Below are positions 26,537-35,376 of a stretch of 64,000 bases of DNA, piece by piece. Below the pieces are notes generated by a model, which was not told the DNA's origin, ran no database searches, and saw nothing but the letters and a program-made list of their open reading frames with translations. This stretch comes from Comamonadaceae bacterium OS-4 (GTDB lineage: Bacteria > Pseudomonadota > Gammaproteobacteria > Burkholderiales > Burkholderiaceae_C): the NCBI GenBank assembly GCA_027924025.1, contig AP026970.1, positions 3,699,025 through 3,763,024 on the forward strand, given 5' to 3'. Positions within the stretch are counted from its first letter, which is position 1, and each line of letters starts with the position of its first letter. Position numbers and translations under genes: made by a program.

Positions 26537-27889
26537 ATGTCTGACCCGGTGAACCCACCCGCCTCCGACGCCCACGCAGATACGCTGCGCCGTTTGCTCA
26601 ATCGGGTGGAGCGCGAGAAATCGGCCCGCAAACAGGCCGAGCAACTGCTGGAAGAAAAAAGCTTGGCGCTGTTTGAGGTCAACCAGGCCTTGGAGCAACG
26701 GGTAAACGAACGGACTGCGGCCCTACAAGCCGCCTTGGCGCTAGCAGAAGCGGCCAATGTTGCCAAGAGCCGCTTTCTGGCCATGATGAGTCACGAGATT
26801 CGCACGCCGCTGAATGGCGCGCTGGGGCTCACGGAGCTGCTCAAGAGCACCCCACTGAGCGCGGAGCAGTCGCACTTTGTGGACAACATCTTGCTGGCAG
26901 GCAATGCGCTGCTGAACTTGATCAACGACATCTTGGACTTTTCCAAGATTGAGGCCAACCAGATGGAGCTGGAGCGCATCAGGTTCAATCCCCGGAATTT
27001 GGTCGCCGAGACCTTGGACATGTTCCGCCCGCAGGCCAACGCCAAGCAAGTGGCACTGTCACTCCAGATCGATAGCCATGTGCCCTACGCCGCCACGGGA
27101 GACCCCAGCCGCTTGCGCCAAGTGTGGATGAATCTGGTGGGCAACGCACTCAAGTTCACCCACGAGGGGAGCATCACCATCAGCCTGCAGTGCACACCGG
27201 AAGGGCTGCACTGCTCTGTCAAAGACACGGGCATCGGCATGACCGAAGAGGTCATGCAACAGCTGTTCTCCCCCTTCAAGCAGGGAGACAGTTCGATTGC
27301 CCGAAAATTCGGCGGAACCGGCCTGGGCTTGGTGATTTGCAAAGCCATCATCACGCAGATGGGCGCTGATTTGAAGGTCGCGAGCCGTCCTGACGAGGGT
27401 TCGGAGTTCAGCTTTACTTTATCGGCAGCGTCGTTGGGACTGGAAGCCTCCGATACCTGGATCACACCGCCCGCACTACCTGTATCAATCCCTGAGGCGC
27501 CCACTACGGACTTGAGTGGCCTGCGTATTTTGTTGGTGGACGATCAACCGATCAATCGACTTCTCGCCCGCAGCCAATTGCGGCAGCTCGGTTGCTCACC
27601 CGTAGCAGAAGCAGAAAACGGATTGGTCGCTTTGCAAAAGTTGAGCGAGCAGCCCTTCGATGTGGTGTTGATGGACATGCAAATGCCCGAGCTGGATGGC
27701 TTGAGCGCGACCAGAGCGCTGCGCACCATGCCGCTGGACATTCAACCTTTTGTGATTGCGATGACTGCCAATGCCTACGCAGAAGACCGGGCCGCTTGCA
27801 GTGCGGCGGGCATGGATTTCTTTTTGAGTAAACCGGTTCAACTGGACACCCTGCGCGAAGCGCTGAGCAGCATCACGGTACCCCGCTAA
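26537..27889 (+). CDS. Hybrid histidine kinase, H-NOX partner (HahK-like)
   Basis: A 450-residue soluble hybrid kinase with no membrane segment. The N-terminus is a coiled coil (about 10-75, RRLLNRVEREKSARKQAEQL). HisKA follows with [15 protein letters not shown], then HATPase with NLVGNALKFT, DTGIGMTEE and KFGGTGLGL. The receiver domain has the acceptor Asp in VVLMDMQMPELDG. It lacks any own sensor domain, so the adjacent H-NOX, 4 bp upstream, is the expected input. In other bacteria such pairs control c-di-GMP or biofilm in response to NO. The phosphorelay target is not in the immediate neighbourhood. Confidence 0.92.
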   Translation: MSDPVNPPASDAHADTLRRLLNRVEREKSARKQAEQLLEEKSLALFEVNQALEQRVNERTAALQAALALAEAANVAKSRFLAMMSHEIRTPLNGALGLTELLKSTPLSAEQSHFVDNILLAGNALLNLINDILDFSKIEANQMELERIRFNPRNLVAETLDMFRPQANAKQVALSLQIDSHVPYAATGDPSRLRQVWMNLVGNALKFTHEGSITISLQCTPEGLHCSVKDTGIGMTEEVMQQLFSPFKQGDSSIARKFGGTGLGLVICKAIITQMGADLKVASRPDEGSEFSFTLSAASLGLEASDTWITPPALPVSIPEAPTTDLSGLRILLVDDQPINRLLARSQLRQLGCSPVAEAENGLVALQKLSEQPFDVVLMDMQMPELDGLSATRALRTMPLDIQPFVIAMTANAYAEDRAACSAAGMDFFLSKPVQLDTLREALSSITVPR

Positions 27890-28073
27890 TGCTGCGTTCC
27901 CGGCGCACTGCCGCGATGACAGCGGTGTCTACCCCATCATAGTTTTTATGAATTAATTAGTAAATATCGATTGGATACAGGAATCCGCTTCCGATACCAT
28001 TCATTCCAGTCCCCGGAGCATGGGCACCATCAACCACAGCCCTCCCGGTGAAGCACTTCAAGGAACCACTCGC

Positions 28074-28313
28074 ATGACCCGCTTTGTCCGACAAAACTTA
28101 TCCACGCTGAAAAAGACTGCCAGTTATTACGTGGTGCACATCAGCGTAGCCGCGATGGTCGCCTACGCAGTCACTGGCGACGTGCTGATGTCTTTGACAC
28201 TCAGCTTGCTGGAGCCAACCGTGCAAGCCGTTGCCTTCTTTTTCCATGAAAAAGGCTGGGAGCGCATCAACCAGCGCAGGGCATTGCGCGCTGCAGAAGG
28301 AGCACCCGCATGA
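28074..28313 (+). CDS. DUF2061 small membrane protein
   Basis: A 79-residue protein from the ATG at 28074; an earlier start at 28020 is possible. The DUF2061 pattern is KKTASYYVVHISVAAMVAY, then VTGDVLMSLTLSLLEPTVQA and FFFHEKGWERI. It has two membrane helices and a basic C-terminus. It overlaps the FAD reductase gene by 4 bp (ATGA) and is probably translationally coupled to it. The 184-bp upstream gap (27890-28073) is AT-rich around 27945-27975 and probably holds the promoter. Function is unknown. Confidence 0.78.
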   Translation: MTRFVRQNLSTLKKTASYYVVHISVAAMVAYAVTGDVLMSLTLSLLEPTVQAVAFFFHEKGWERINQRRALRAAEGAPA

Positions 28314-29497
28314 GCCAAGCACCCCTTATCGTTGTCGGTACTGGCGTAGCCGGTTGGTCCACGGTGCGTGAGTTCCGCAAGCTGGATAGCGCCACACCTG
28401 TGGTGTTGATCACGACCGACAGCGGCGACTTCTATGCCAAACCGACACTTTCTAACGCCTATGCACAGAAGCGCACGCCGGCCCAGTTGGTCACCACGCC
28501 AGCCGCAAAAATGGTAGAGACACTCGCCATCACGCTGATGGCACACACGCAAGTGCTCAGCTTTGACACAGCGGCCCGCACGGTCACTCTGCAAAATTCC
28601 GCAGGCGTTCAGACTTTGGCCTTCAGTCAACTGGTTCTGGCCACCGGTGCTCACCCGATTCGCGTGCCCTTGGCTGGCAATGCGGCTGACGCAGTGCAAT
28701 CCGTCAATACCTTGGACGACTTTGCCGCTTTTCATCAAGGGTTAGGGGTGGACGCGAGCCTTCCGGACAGTGGCAAGGGCAAGACCGTGGTGGTCATGGG
28801 TGCCGGCTTGATCGGCTGCGAATTTGCCAACGACCTAGCCCAAGCGGGTGTGCACGTTCATGTGAGCGATCTGGCACCCCGCCCTTTGGCGGCCTTGCTG
28901 CCCGAAGCCGCCAGCCAGCAGTTGGAAAGCGCCCTTGCAGGCCTGGGCATTGAGTGGCACTTCGGCACCTCTGTGGCCAAGGTGGAGCATGGCGAAGGCA
29001 AGCGCTTGTCTATCACTTTGTCAGACGGTCGCAGCCTCGTGGCCGATAGCGTGCTCAGCGCCATCGGGCTCCGGGCCGACACCGAGCTTGCCCGATCCGC
29101 GGGCCTCGTGTGTGAACGGGGTGTTGTGGTCAACGCGCTGCTGGAGACTTCGGCGCCGGGCGTATATGCCTTGGGGGATTGTGTGCAGTACGAGAGCGCA
29201 GGACAGCGCACCCTGCCCTATGTGATGCCGGTGATGACGGCTGCACGCGCCTTGGCGGCTACGCTGGCGGGCACACCCACTGAGGTGGTATTTCCACTGA
29301 TGCCTGTCAGTGTCAAAACACCCGCTTTACCCTTGGTGGTTGCCGCAGCACACCCTGCAGTAGCGGGTGACTGGGAGGCCGAAGGTGGAGAGGGTGCATG
29401 GCGCTTTGTAGACAAAGCGGGCGTACAACGCGGCTTTGTGCTTGCCGGAAAGAGCACCGCGCGCCGCATGGAAATGTCCAAACTCACCACGCAGTAA
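28310..29497 (+). CDS. Rubredoxin-reductase-like FAD-dependent oxidoreductase
   Basis: A 395-residue pyridine-nucleotide-disulfide-type flavoprotein. The FAD motif is IVVGTGVAGWSTVREFRKLD. A second Rossmann fold for NADH is VVVMGAGLIGCEFANDLAQA. The C-terminal FAD site is APGVYALGDCVQYE. There is no redox CxxxxC, consistent with the rubredoxin or ferredoxin reductase branch. A rubredoxin would be the usual partner, but none is encoded nearby; the coupled DUF2061 membrane protein is the only neighbour. The electron acceptor is therefore open. Confidence 0.85.
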   Translation: MSQAPLIVVGTGVAGWSTVREFRKLDSATPVVLITTDSGDFYAKPTLSNAYAQKRTPAQLVTTPAAKMVETLAITLMAHTQVLSFDTAARTVTLQNSAGVQTLAFSQLVLATGAHPIRVPLAGNAADAVQSVNTLDDFAAFHQGLGVDASLPDSGKGKTVVVMGAGLIGCEFANDLAQAGVHVHVSDLAPRPLAALLPEAASQQLESALAGLGIEWHFGTSVAKVEHGEGKRLSITLSDGRSLVADSVLSAIGLRADTELARSAGLVCERGVVVNALLETSAPGVYALGDCVQYESAGQRTLPYVMPVMTAARALAATLAGTPTEVVFPLMPVSVKTPALPLVVAAAHPAVAGDWEAEGGEGAWRFVDKAGVQRGFVLAGKSTARRMEMSKLTTQ

Positions 29498-29640
29498 TTG
29501 GACATAAACCCATACCCCATTCGCATAAAGTTGACCTCCTTACAGGTAAGCCTTTAGTAAGCGAGGTCTACAATGCAAAGCCCATTAACGTGCTGCGGGT
29601 CACGCGCCTTTGCTAGAGCCCCAGCCGCAGAGGAAGCCGA

Positions 29641-32001
29641 ATGACAGATCTGATCCAGCCGCTTACGCCACGTCCCCCTGTTTCAAATTCCGCTGAGAAA
29701 AAAGCCCAGTTGCGTCAAGCAGCGCTGGAGTACCACGAGTTCCCGACCCCGGGCAAAGTGGCGATTGCGGCGACCAAACAGCTGATCAACCAACACGATC
29801 TGGCGCTGGCGTATTCGCCCGGCGTGGCTGCTCCCTGCGAAGAAATCGTCAAAGACCCCAACAACGCTTTCAAATACACCAGTCGGGGTAACTTGGTTGC
29901 GGTGATCACCAACGGAACCGCAGTGCTGGGCCTGGGTGACATCGGCCCCTTGGCCTCCAAGCCGGTCATGGAAGGCAAGGGCGTCTTGTTCAAGAAGTTC
30001 GCCGGCATCGATGTGTTCGACATCGAAATCGATGAAAAGAACGACCTCGACAAGCTGGTTGACATCATCGCCTCGCTAGAGCCCACCTTTGGTGGCATCA
30101 ACCTTGAAGACATCAAGGCGCCTGACTGCTTCTACGTGGAGCGCAAGCTGCGCGAGCGGATGAAGATCCCGGTGTTCCACGATGACCAGCATGGCACTGC
30201 CATTTGCGTGGGCGCCGCCATTTTGAACGGCTTGAAAGTCGCAGGTAAAGACCCCAAATCGGTCAAGCTGGTGACGTCCGGCGCGGGCGCCGCTGCATTG
30301 GCCTGCCTTGGCTTGTTGGTGAAGCTAGGTATTCCACGCGAAAACATTTTCGTGACTGACCTGGCAGGCGTGGTCTATGAGGGCCGCACCGAGCTGATGG
30401 ACGAAGACAAGATCCAGTTCGCCCAAAAAACCGACGCACGCACTTTGCGTGAAGTCATTGCCGGTGCCGACATTTTCTTAGGCTTGTCCGCGGGCGGCGT
30501 GCTGAAGGCGGACATGGTGAAATCGATGGCGGCGCGCCCTCTGATTTTCGCTCTGGCCAACCCCACCCCGGAAATCTTGCCTGAAGAAGTCAAAGCGGTA
30601 CGTGACGACGCCATCATGGCCACCGGACGCACTGACTACCCCAATCAGGTCAACAACGTCCTGTGTTTCCCCTACATCTTCCGCGGCGCGTTGGATGCAG
30701 GTGCTTCCACGATCACCCTGGAGATGGAAATCGCTGCGGTACACGCCATTGCAGAGCTTGCCCAAGCGGAGCAAAGCGAAGTGGTGGCAGCCGCCTATGT
30801 GGGCGAGCAACTGGCGTTCGGACCGGAATATCTGATTCCCAAGCCGTTTGACCCGCGCTTGATGATGAAGATTGCTCCCGCAGTTGCCCAAGCCGCAGCG
30901 GACAGCGGCGTGGCCTTGCGCCCGATCCAAGACATGGATGCCTACCGCGACAAGTTGCAAAGCTTTGTCTACGCATCCGGCACCACCATGAAGCCGATAT
31001 TCAATGCCGCCAAAAAGGCACTGAAGAAGCGCGTGGCCTACGCGGAAGGCGAAGACGAGCGCGTGCTGCGCGCTGCGCAAATCGTGGTGGACGAGCGTTT
31101 GGCGCTCCCGACCCTGATTGGTCGCCCTGCAGTGATTGCTGAGCGGATTGAAAAATTCGGGCTCCGCTTGAAAGAGAACGTGGACTACAACGTCGTCAAC
31201 GTGGAGCAGGACCACCGCTACCGCGACTTCTGGCAGACCTACCACCAGATGACCGAACGCAAGGGCGTGACGGTGCAGATGGCCAAAATCGAAATGCGCC
31301 GCCGCCTGACCCTGATCGGCTCGATGTTGCTGCACAAGGGTGATGTCGATGGCTTGATCTGCGGTACCTGGGGCACCACCGCGACCCACTTGCAGTACAT
31401 CGACCAGGTGATCGGCAAGCGCCAGGGCGGCAGCCCCAGCACGCCCCAGGATGTCCAGATTTACGCGTGCATGAACGGCCTGATGCTGCCTAACCGCCAG
31501 GTGTTTTTGGTCGACACGCATGTGAATTACGACCCCAGCGCAGAAGAGCTGTGCGAAATCACGGTCATGGCCGCCGAGGAAATGATGCGCTTTGGCTTCA
31601 AGCCCAAGGCGGCGCTGCTGAGCCACTCCAACTTCGGCAGCAGCAACGAGCCCAGCGCGATCAAGATGCGCCGTACCTTGGAGCTATTGCGTGAACAAGC
31701 CCCGTGGCTGGAAGTCGACGGGGAAATGCACGGCGATGTCGCGCTGGACAGCGCGGCACGCAAAGCCCTGATGCCCAACAGCACCTTGCATGGCGATGCA
31801 AACCTCTTGGTTCTGCCCAATATCGATGCTGCCAATATTGCCTACAACCTGCTCAAAACAGCGGCGGGCGGCAACATTGCCATCGGGCCTGTGTTGTTGG
31901 GCGCAGCCAAACCGGTGCACGTTTTGACTGCCAGCACCACGGTCCGGCGCATTGTGAATATGACAGCGTTGACAGTGGCTGACGCCAACGCAACACGCTG
32001 A
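29641..32001 (+). CDS. maeB: NADP-dependent malic enzyme with C-terminal phosphotransacetylase-like domain
   Basis: A 786-residue MaeB-type enzyme that decarboxylates malate to pyruvate. The malic domain (about 20-425) has the motif [20 protein letters not shown], the catalytic region [20 protein letters not shown], and the dinucleotide site [20 protein letters not shown]. The C-terminal half (about 445-775) resembles phosphotransacetylase ([20 protein letters not shown]) and in MaeB is regulatory, binding acetyl-CoA. A strong intrinsic terminator lies 43 bp after the stop. It runs in the same direction as the FAD reductase but 143 bp apart, so it is likely a separate unit. Confidence 0.96.
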   Translation: MTDLIQPLTPRPPVSNSAEKKAQLRQAALEYHEFPTPGKVAIAATKQLINQHDLALAYSPGVAAPCEEIVKDPNNAFKYTSRGNLVAVITNGTAVLGLGDIGPLASKPVMEGKGVLFKKFAGIDVFDIEIDEKNDLDKLVDIIASLEPTFGGINLEDIKAPDCFYVERKLRERMKIPVFHDDQHGTAICVGAAILNGLKVAGKDPKSVKLVTSGAGAAALACLGLLVKLGIPRENIFVTDLAGVVYEGRTELMDEDKIQFAQKTDARTLREVIAGADIFLGLSAGGVLKADMVKSMAARPLIFALANPTPEILPEEVKAVRDDAIMATGRTDYPNQVNNVLCFPYIFRGALDAGASTITLEMEIAAVHAIAELAQAEQSEVVAAAYVGEQLAFGPEYLIPKPFDPRLMMKIAPAVAQAAADSGVALRPIQDMDAYRDKLQSFVYASGTTMKPIFNAAKKALKKRVAYAEGEDERVLRAAQIVVDERLALPTLIGRPAVIAERIEKFGLRLKENVDYNVVNVEQDHRYRDFWQTYHQMTERKGVTVQMAKIEMRRRLTLIGSMLLHKGDVDGLICGTWGTTATHLQYIDQVIGKRQGGSPSTPQDVQIYACMNGLMLPNRQVFLVDTHVNYDPSAEELCEITVMAAEEMMRFGFKPKAALLSHSNFGSSNEPSAIKMRRTLELLREQAPWLEVDGEMHGDVALDSAARKALMPNSTLHGDANLLVLPNIDAANIAYNLLKTAAGGNIAIGPVLLGAAKPVHVLTASTTVRRIVNMTALTVADANATR

Positions 32002-32043
32002 AAACGGAGGGGCCTCGCCCCTCAAATTCTGTAAATCTTGTGT

Positions 32044-32082
32044 AAGGGCTTGCTTATTTATTGAGCAAGCCCTTGCTTTTTT
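32044..32082 (+). terminator. Intrinsic terminator of maeB
   Basis: An 11-bp perfect stem AAGGGCTTGCT / AGCAAGCCCTT with a 9-nt loop, followed by GCTTTTTT. A smaller hairpin (GAGGGGC-CTC-GCCCCTC) sits between it and the maeB stop codon. Confidence 0.9.
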
Positions 32083-32116
32083 GTGCTGTTTCCGCGACAC
32101 TAGTGGCTTAGTTTTT

Positions 32117-32128
32117 CGGGTTAACCCG
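32117..32128. promoter_or_regulatory. Perfect 12-bp palindrome upstream of the RNase gene
   Basis: CGGGTTAACCCG is a perfect palindrome 22 bp before the GTG start of the secreted RNase gene. It could be an operator, or may merely be a short chance palindrome. No regulator gene is adjacent. Confidence 0.3.
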
Positions 32129-32150
32129 CAGTAGTCGCAAAGGATTCTGG

Positions 32151-32543
32151 GTGCACAAGGGAGTCATCAAGTTAGTACTTACTGGCTTGTTTTTATCGGT
32201 AGCGCTGACCTCTGGGCATGTAATTGCCAAAGAGACACCCGGCTTCGCAACAGACAGCGTCGTCTCACTCAACAGCCTGCCGCCCCAAGCGCGCACGACC
32301 TACCAACTGGTACTGCAAGGGGGGCCATTTCCCTACGACAAAGACGGCAGTGTTTTCGGTAACCGGGAGCGATTGCTCCCCCAACAAACACGTGGTTTCT
32401 ACCGTGAGTACACCGTCAAAACCCCTGGCGCCTCCAACCGAGGTGCCCGAAGAATTGTGTGTGGTGGACGCCAGATCACGGCGCCACAAGCTTGTTACTA
32501 CACGGCCGATCACTATGCGAGTTTTCGCAAGATCGTGCCCTGA
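32151..32543 (+). CDS. Secreted guanyl-specific ribonuclease (barnase / RNase Sa superfamily)
   Basis: A 130-residue protein with a GTG start preceded by AGGA at good spacing. A signal peptide (residues 1 to about 26, KLVLTGLFLSVALTSGHVIA) sends it to the periplasm or outside. The RNase core shows YREYTVKTPG with Glu86 as general base, NRGARRIV with Arg residues, and YTADHYASFRKI with His121 as general acid. Cys104 and Cys115 could form a disulfide. The substrate is RNA, cut after guanosine. A barstar-like inhibitor gene follows 34 bp downstream, giving a toxin/immunity-type pair. Confidence 0.88.
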   Translation: MHKGVIKLVLTGLFLSVALTSGHVIAKETPGFATDSVVSLNSLPPQARTTYQLVLQGGPFPYDKDGSVFGNRERLLPQQTRGFYREYTVKTPGASNRGARRIVCGGRQITAPQACYYTADHYASFRKIVP

Positions 32544-32577
32544 ATCGAATTTTGTACTTTGAGAAAGAGAATCGGGG

Positions 32578-32979
32578 ATGGATATGCCACTTCGAACTGT
32601 TAGAACGAATATCGTTCAGTCGATCCGCGCTTTTCGCGTGTCGGACTTACAAGAAGCCGCTCAGGGTCTGGGCCACCACTTTTTGTACGCCAATTTGGCG
32701 GACGCGCAAACCAAACAAGATGTGTTGGACATGATCGGACAGCAATTCATGCTGCCCACGACTGTCAGCAAAAACTTTGATGCGCTGTACGACAACCTGA
32801 CGGATCCCGTCCACAAATCAGGCCCACAGCCCGGTTTTGTAGCCGTGCTGGAGCACATTCCGGCCAACGTGAAGTTCGACAAGGAAGCGCGCGAGCAGTT
32901 GCTCGACATTTTCCGCGACACTGCAGATTACTGGGGAGACCGGAAAATTCCATTCCGATGCTTCTATTCTTTTCTGTAG
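32578..32979 (+). CDS. Barstar-family ribonuclease inhibitor
   Basis: A 133-residue acidic cytoplasmic protein. The barstar-like core runs HFLYANLADAQTKQDVLDMI and then SKNFDALYDNLTD, the inhibitor helix region, with acidic residues that plug the RNase active site. The C-terminus FRDTADYWGDRKIPFRCFYSFL is characteristic of the proteobacterial subfamily. It has no signal peptide, as expected for an inhibitor protecting the cytoplasm from unsecreted enzyme. It lies 34 bp after the RNase gene and probably shares its transcript. Confidence 0.88.
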   Translation: MDMPLRTVRTNIVQSIRAFRVSDLQEAAQGLGHHFLYANLADAQTKQDVLDMIGQQFMLPTTVSKNFDALYDNLTDPVHKSGPQPGFVAVLEHIPANVKFDKEAREQLLDIFRDTADYWGDRKIPFRCFYSFL

Positions 32980-33173
32980 CCCGTTCTGCACAAACCAGCC
33001 AAGCAGAACGGGCGAACGAGGCAAGCAGCGATGCCGTGGCCGAAGTGGCCATCGCAGAGCCCGTAACCGAGAGTGGTGAAAAAATGCCCACTGACAAGTT
33101 ATTGGACGTATCACCTTTGGCGCTGCGCATGAGCAGCCCTTTCAATGCAGGTTATTGGCTGGCAGCAGCTTAA
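32958..33173 (+). CDS. Doubtful small ORF overlapping the end of the barstar gene
   Basis: A 71-codon frame starting inside the barstar gene (22-bp overlap) and running to within 20 bp of a terminator. The product is acidic in the middle (EASSDAVAEVAIAEPVTESG) with a hydrophobic end (NAGYWLAAA). No family is recognised and no Shine-Dalgarno is clear. It may be a real 3' member of the RNase/barstar operon, a frame-shifted extension of barstar, or nothing. Confidence 0.22.
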   Translation: MLLFFSVARSAQTSQAERANEASSDAVAEVAIAEPVTESGEKMPTDKLLDVSPLALRMSSPFNAGYWLAAA

Positions 33174-33192
33174 AAATCCCGCATTGCGCAAT

Positions 33193-33224
33193 AAAAAAGG
33201 CCTGTCGATGACAGGCCTTTTTTT
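33193..33224. terminator. Bidirectional intrinsic terminator between barstar and ksgA
   Basis: A perfect 14-bp stem (AAAAAAGGCCTGTC / GACAGGCCTTTTTT) with a 3-nt loop GAT. It serves both the rightward RNase/barstar transcript and the leftward lptD-surA-ksgA transcript. Confidence 0.93.
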
Positions 33225-33268
33225 CGCCCCCGAGTTTTCTGTTCAGGGGCTTCAGACAGGAAGCCTGA

Positions 33269-34060
33269 TCAGGTTTTGATAGCCTGCACCAACGCGACGT
33301 ATTCCTCCACCGGCACTTCTTGCGCGCGGCGCTGGACATCAAACTGCCCGGTAAAGCCTTTTTGCTCCAACCATGCACCCAAGGTGTGGCGCAGCAGTTT
33401 GCGGCGCTGGCTGAAGGCGACTTGCACCATTTCTGAAAACAAGGCGATATCGAGCACCGGCGGCTGCGCCAAGGGCACCATCCGCACGACCGCGCTATTG
33501 ACGCGTGGCGGGGGGTCAAAGCACTCGGGCGGAACAAACAAAACATCTTCCATGGCGTAGCGCCACTGCAGCATCACGCTCAAGCGACTGAAATCGGAGC
33601 TATCGGGTGCTGCCACCATCCGGTCGATCACCTCTTTTTGCAGCATAAAGTGCTGGTCTTCGATGCGGTCTACGTGATCCAACAGGTGAAAAAGAATCGG
33701 GGTCGAGATGTTGTAGGGCAAGTTACCCACCACACGGAGCTTGCCAGATGCGGCCTTGGTACCAGACTCCTGGGCCACCGGCGCGATCTCAATGGCACTG
33801 AAATCCACATTCAAGACATCTGACTCGATCACGGTGAGTTGCGGGTGACTGCGCAGCCGCTTGGCGAGGTCGCGGTCCAGTTCGATCACCGTCAAATGCC
33901 CCAAACGCTCCACCAGAGGCTGGGTCAGGGCGGCAAGGCCGGGCCCGATCTCGACCACAGGTTGACCGGGTTGGGGATCAATCGCCTGCACGATGGCGTC
34001 AATGATGCCGGCATCCGACAGAAAATGCTGTCCAAAGCGTTTGCGCGCCAAATGTTTCAT
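33269..34060 (-). CDS. rsmA: 16S rRNA dimethyladenosine methyltransferase
   Basis: A 263-residue SAM-dependent enzyme (RsmA/KsgA) that dimethylates A1518 and A1519 of 16S rRNA late in 30S assembly. It opens with the typical [12 protein letters not shown]. The SAM-binding motif is [15 protein letters not shown], with [13 protein letters not shown] and DVLNVDF. The catalytic motif is [16 protein letters not shown]. The start overlaps the surA stop by 4 bp (ATGA). The order lptD-surA-ksgA is the conserved proteobacterial arrangement without pdxA. Confidence 0.96.
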   Translation of the reverse strand: MKHLARKRFGQHFLSDAGIIDAIVQAIDPQPGQPVVEIGPGLAALTQPLVERLGHLTVIELDRDLAKRLRSHPQLTVIESDVLNVDFSAIEIAPVAQESGTKAASGKLRVVGNLPYNISTPILFHLLDHVDRIEDQHFMLQKEVIDRMVAAPDSSDFSRLSVMLQWRYAMEDVLFVPPECFDPPPRVNSAVVRMVPLAQPPVLDIALFSEMVQVAFSQRRKLLRHTLGAWLEQKGFTGQFDVQRRAQEVPVEEYVALVQAIKT

Positions 34061-35376
34061 AGCGGTGCCTCGCGCAGCTCGACAAACGCCCGAGCCCGCA
34101 CATCACGCGCCCACGCGGTGTAGGCCTCCTCGTAGCGGCTTTGTCGCAATTGGGCACGCACCGACTCGCGAACCTGTTGGGGACTCAGTTCCACACGGCG
34201 ACGGTCATTCAGTTGAATCAAGTGCACACCAAACCGCGACACCACGGGTGGGCTGACCGCCCCTTCTTCTTGCAAGCGGCCCATGGCTTCCTCAAACTCC
34301 GGTACAAACATCCCCGGGGAGGCCCAGCCCAAATCGCCACCCTGCTCAGCAGAAGTGTCTTGCGACATCTTGCGCGCCACACTGGCGAAGTCCGCTTGGC
34401 CACTGACGATCTGTTTGCGCACCTCGGTCAACCTCGCGATCGCCTGTGCTTGCGTCATTTGGGCATTGGTGCGCAACAAAATATGCCGTGCACGGGTCTG
34501 CACCATCGTCACCACCAGGCGTTCCGGCGCTTTGCGTTCTATCAGTTTCAATATGTGAAAGCCGGCACCGGTACGCACTACGTCGGAGACTTGGCTAGGC
34601 TGCAGGCCCTGGGTTGCCGTCACAAAAGCGGGGGGCAAACGGTCGCCCCGACGCAACCCGATTTGCCCGCCATTCTTGCGATCCGCTGCCGAAAATTCCT
34701 GGACCAAGGCATTGAAGTCCTCGCCATTGCGGGCACGCTGCATCAGCTTTTGGGCTTTCAATAACAAGGCCGCGGTTTCCTCGCCGTTGGCCTTCTCGGG
34801 CAGCACCAACAAAATCTGGGCGAGGTTGATTTCCTGGGTAAATGGGTCCGTATTCGTCGCCTGCTGTTCTTGGATCGCCCGATCGACATCCACATCTGAA
34901 ATACGGATGGACGACTCCACTTCCCGCTCGTGCAGCCGGTTCAGAATCAACTGATCCCGCAAATTGTTACGGAAGCTGGTGACAGAAAACCCGTCATTGG
35001 CGGCCTTTTGGCGGAGCGCATCCACGTCCAGTCCATTCTGGCTGGCGATGTTTTGCTCGGCCCGATCAATAGCGACCGCATCCATCCGGATACCCTGCTC
35101 CCGCGCCAGTTGCAGCTGAGCCCGGTCATTGATCAGCCTGTCCAAAACCAAACGACGCAACTCCTCAGCACCGGGTACAGGGCGCCCCTGCTGCGCCAGT
35201 TGCTGCCCGACACGACGGACTTCAAGGTTCATCTCTTGGAAAGTGATGGGCTCAGAGTTCACGACTGCCACGATGTAGTCTGCGGCTTGGCTGGTCTGTG
35301 CCATCGATGCGGGTACCGACACGGTCAACATGCAGGCCAGGGCCAACGCCCTCACACAAAAATTCATGGTTTTCAT
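34057..35376 (-). CDS. surA: Periplasmic chaperone / peptidyl-prolyl isomerase SurA
   Basis: A 439-residue periplasmic protein. The signal peptide ends about residue 26 (SVPASMAQ). The N-terminal chaperone domain reads [20 protein letters not shown]. Two parvulin domains follow, about residues 180-285 ([20 protein letters not shown]) and 292-390 ([20 protein letters not shown]). SurA escorts outer-membrane proteins, including LptD, to the BAM complex. Overlaps of 4 bp with lptD upstream and ksgA downstream show one transcription and translation unit. Confidence 0.96.
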   Translation of the reverse strand: MKTMNFCVRALALACMLTVSVPASMAQTSQAADYIVAVVNSEPITFQEMNLEVRRVGQQLAQQGRPVPGAEELRRLVLDRLINDRAQLQLAREQGIRMDAVAIDRAEQNIASQNGLDVDALRQKAANDGFSVTSFRNNLRDQLILNRLHEREVESSIRISDVDVDRAIQEQQATNTDPFTQEINLAQILLVLPEKANGEETAALLLKAQKLMQRARNGEDFNALVQEFSAADRKNGGQIGLRRGDRLPPAFVTATQGLQPSQVSDVVRTGAGFHILKLIERKAPERLVVTMVQTRARHILLRTNAQMTQAQAIARLTEVRKQIVSGQADFASVARKMSQDTSAEQGGDLGWASPGMFVPEFEEAMGRLQEEGAVSPPVVSRFGVHLIQLNDRRRVELSPQQVRESVRAQLRQSRYEEAYTAWARDVRARAFVELREAPL

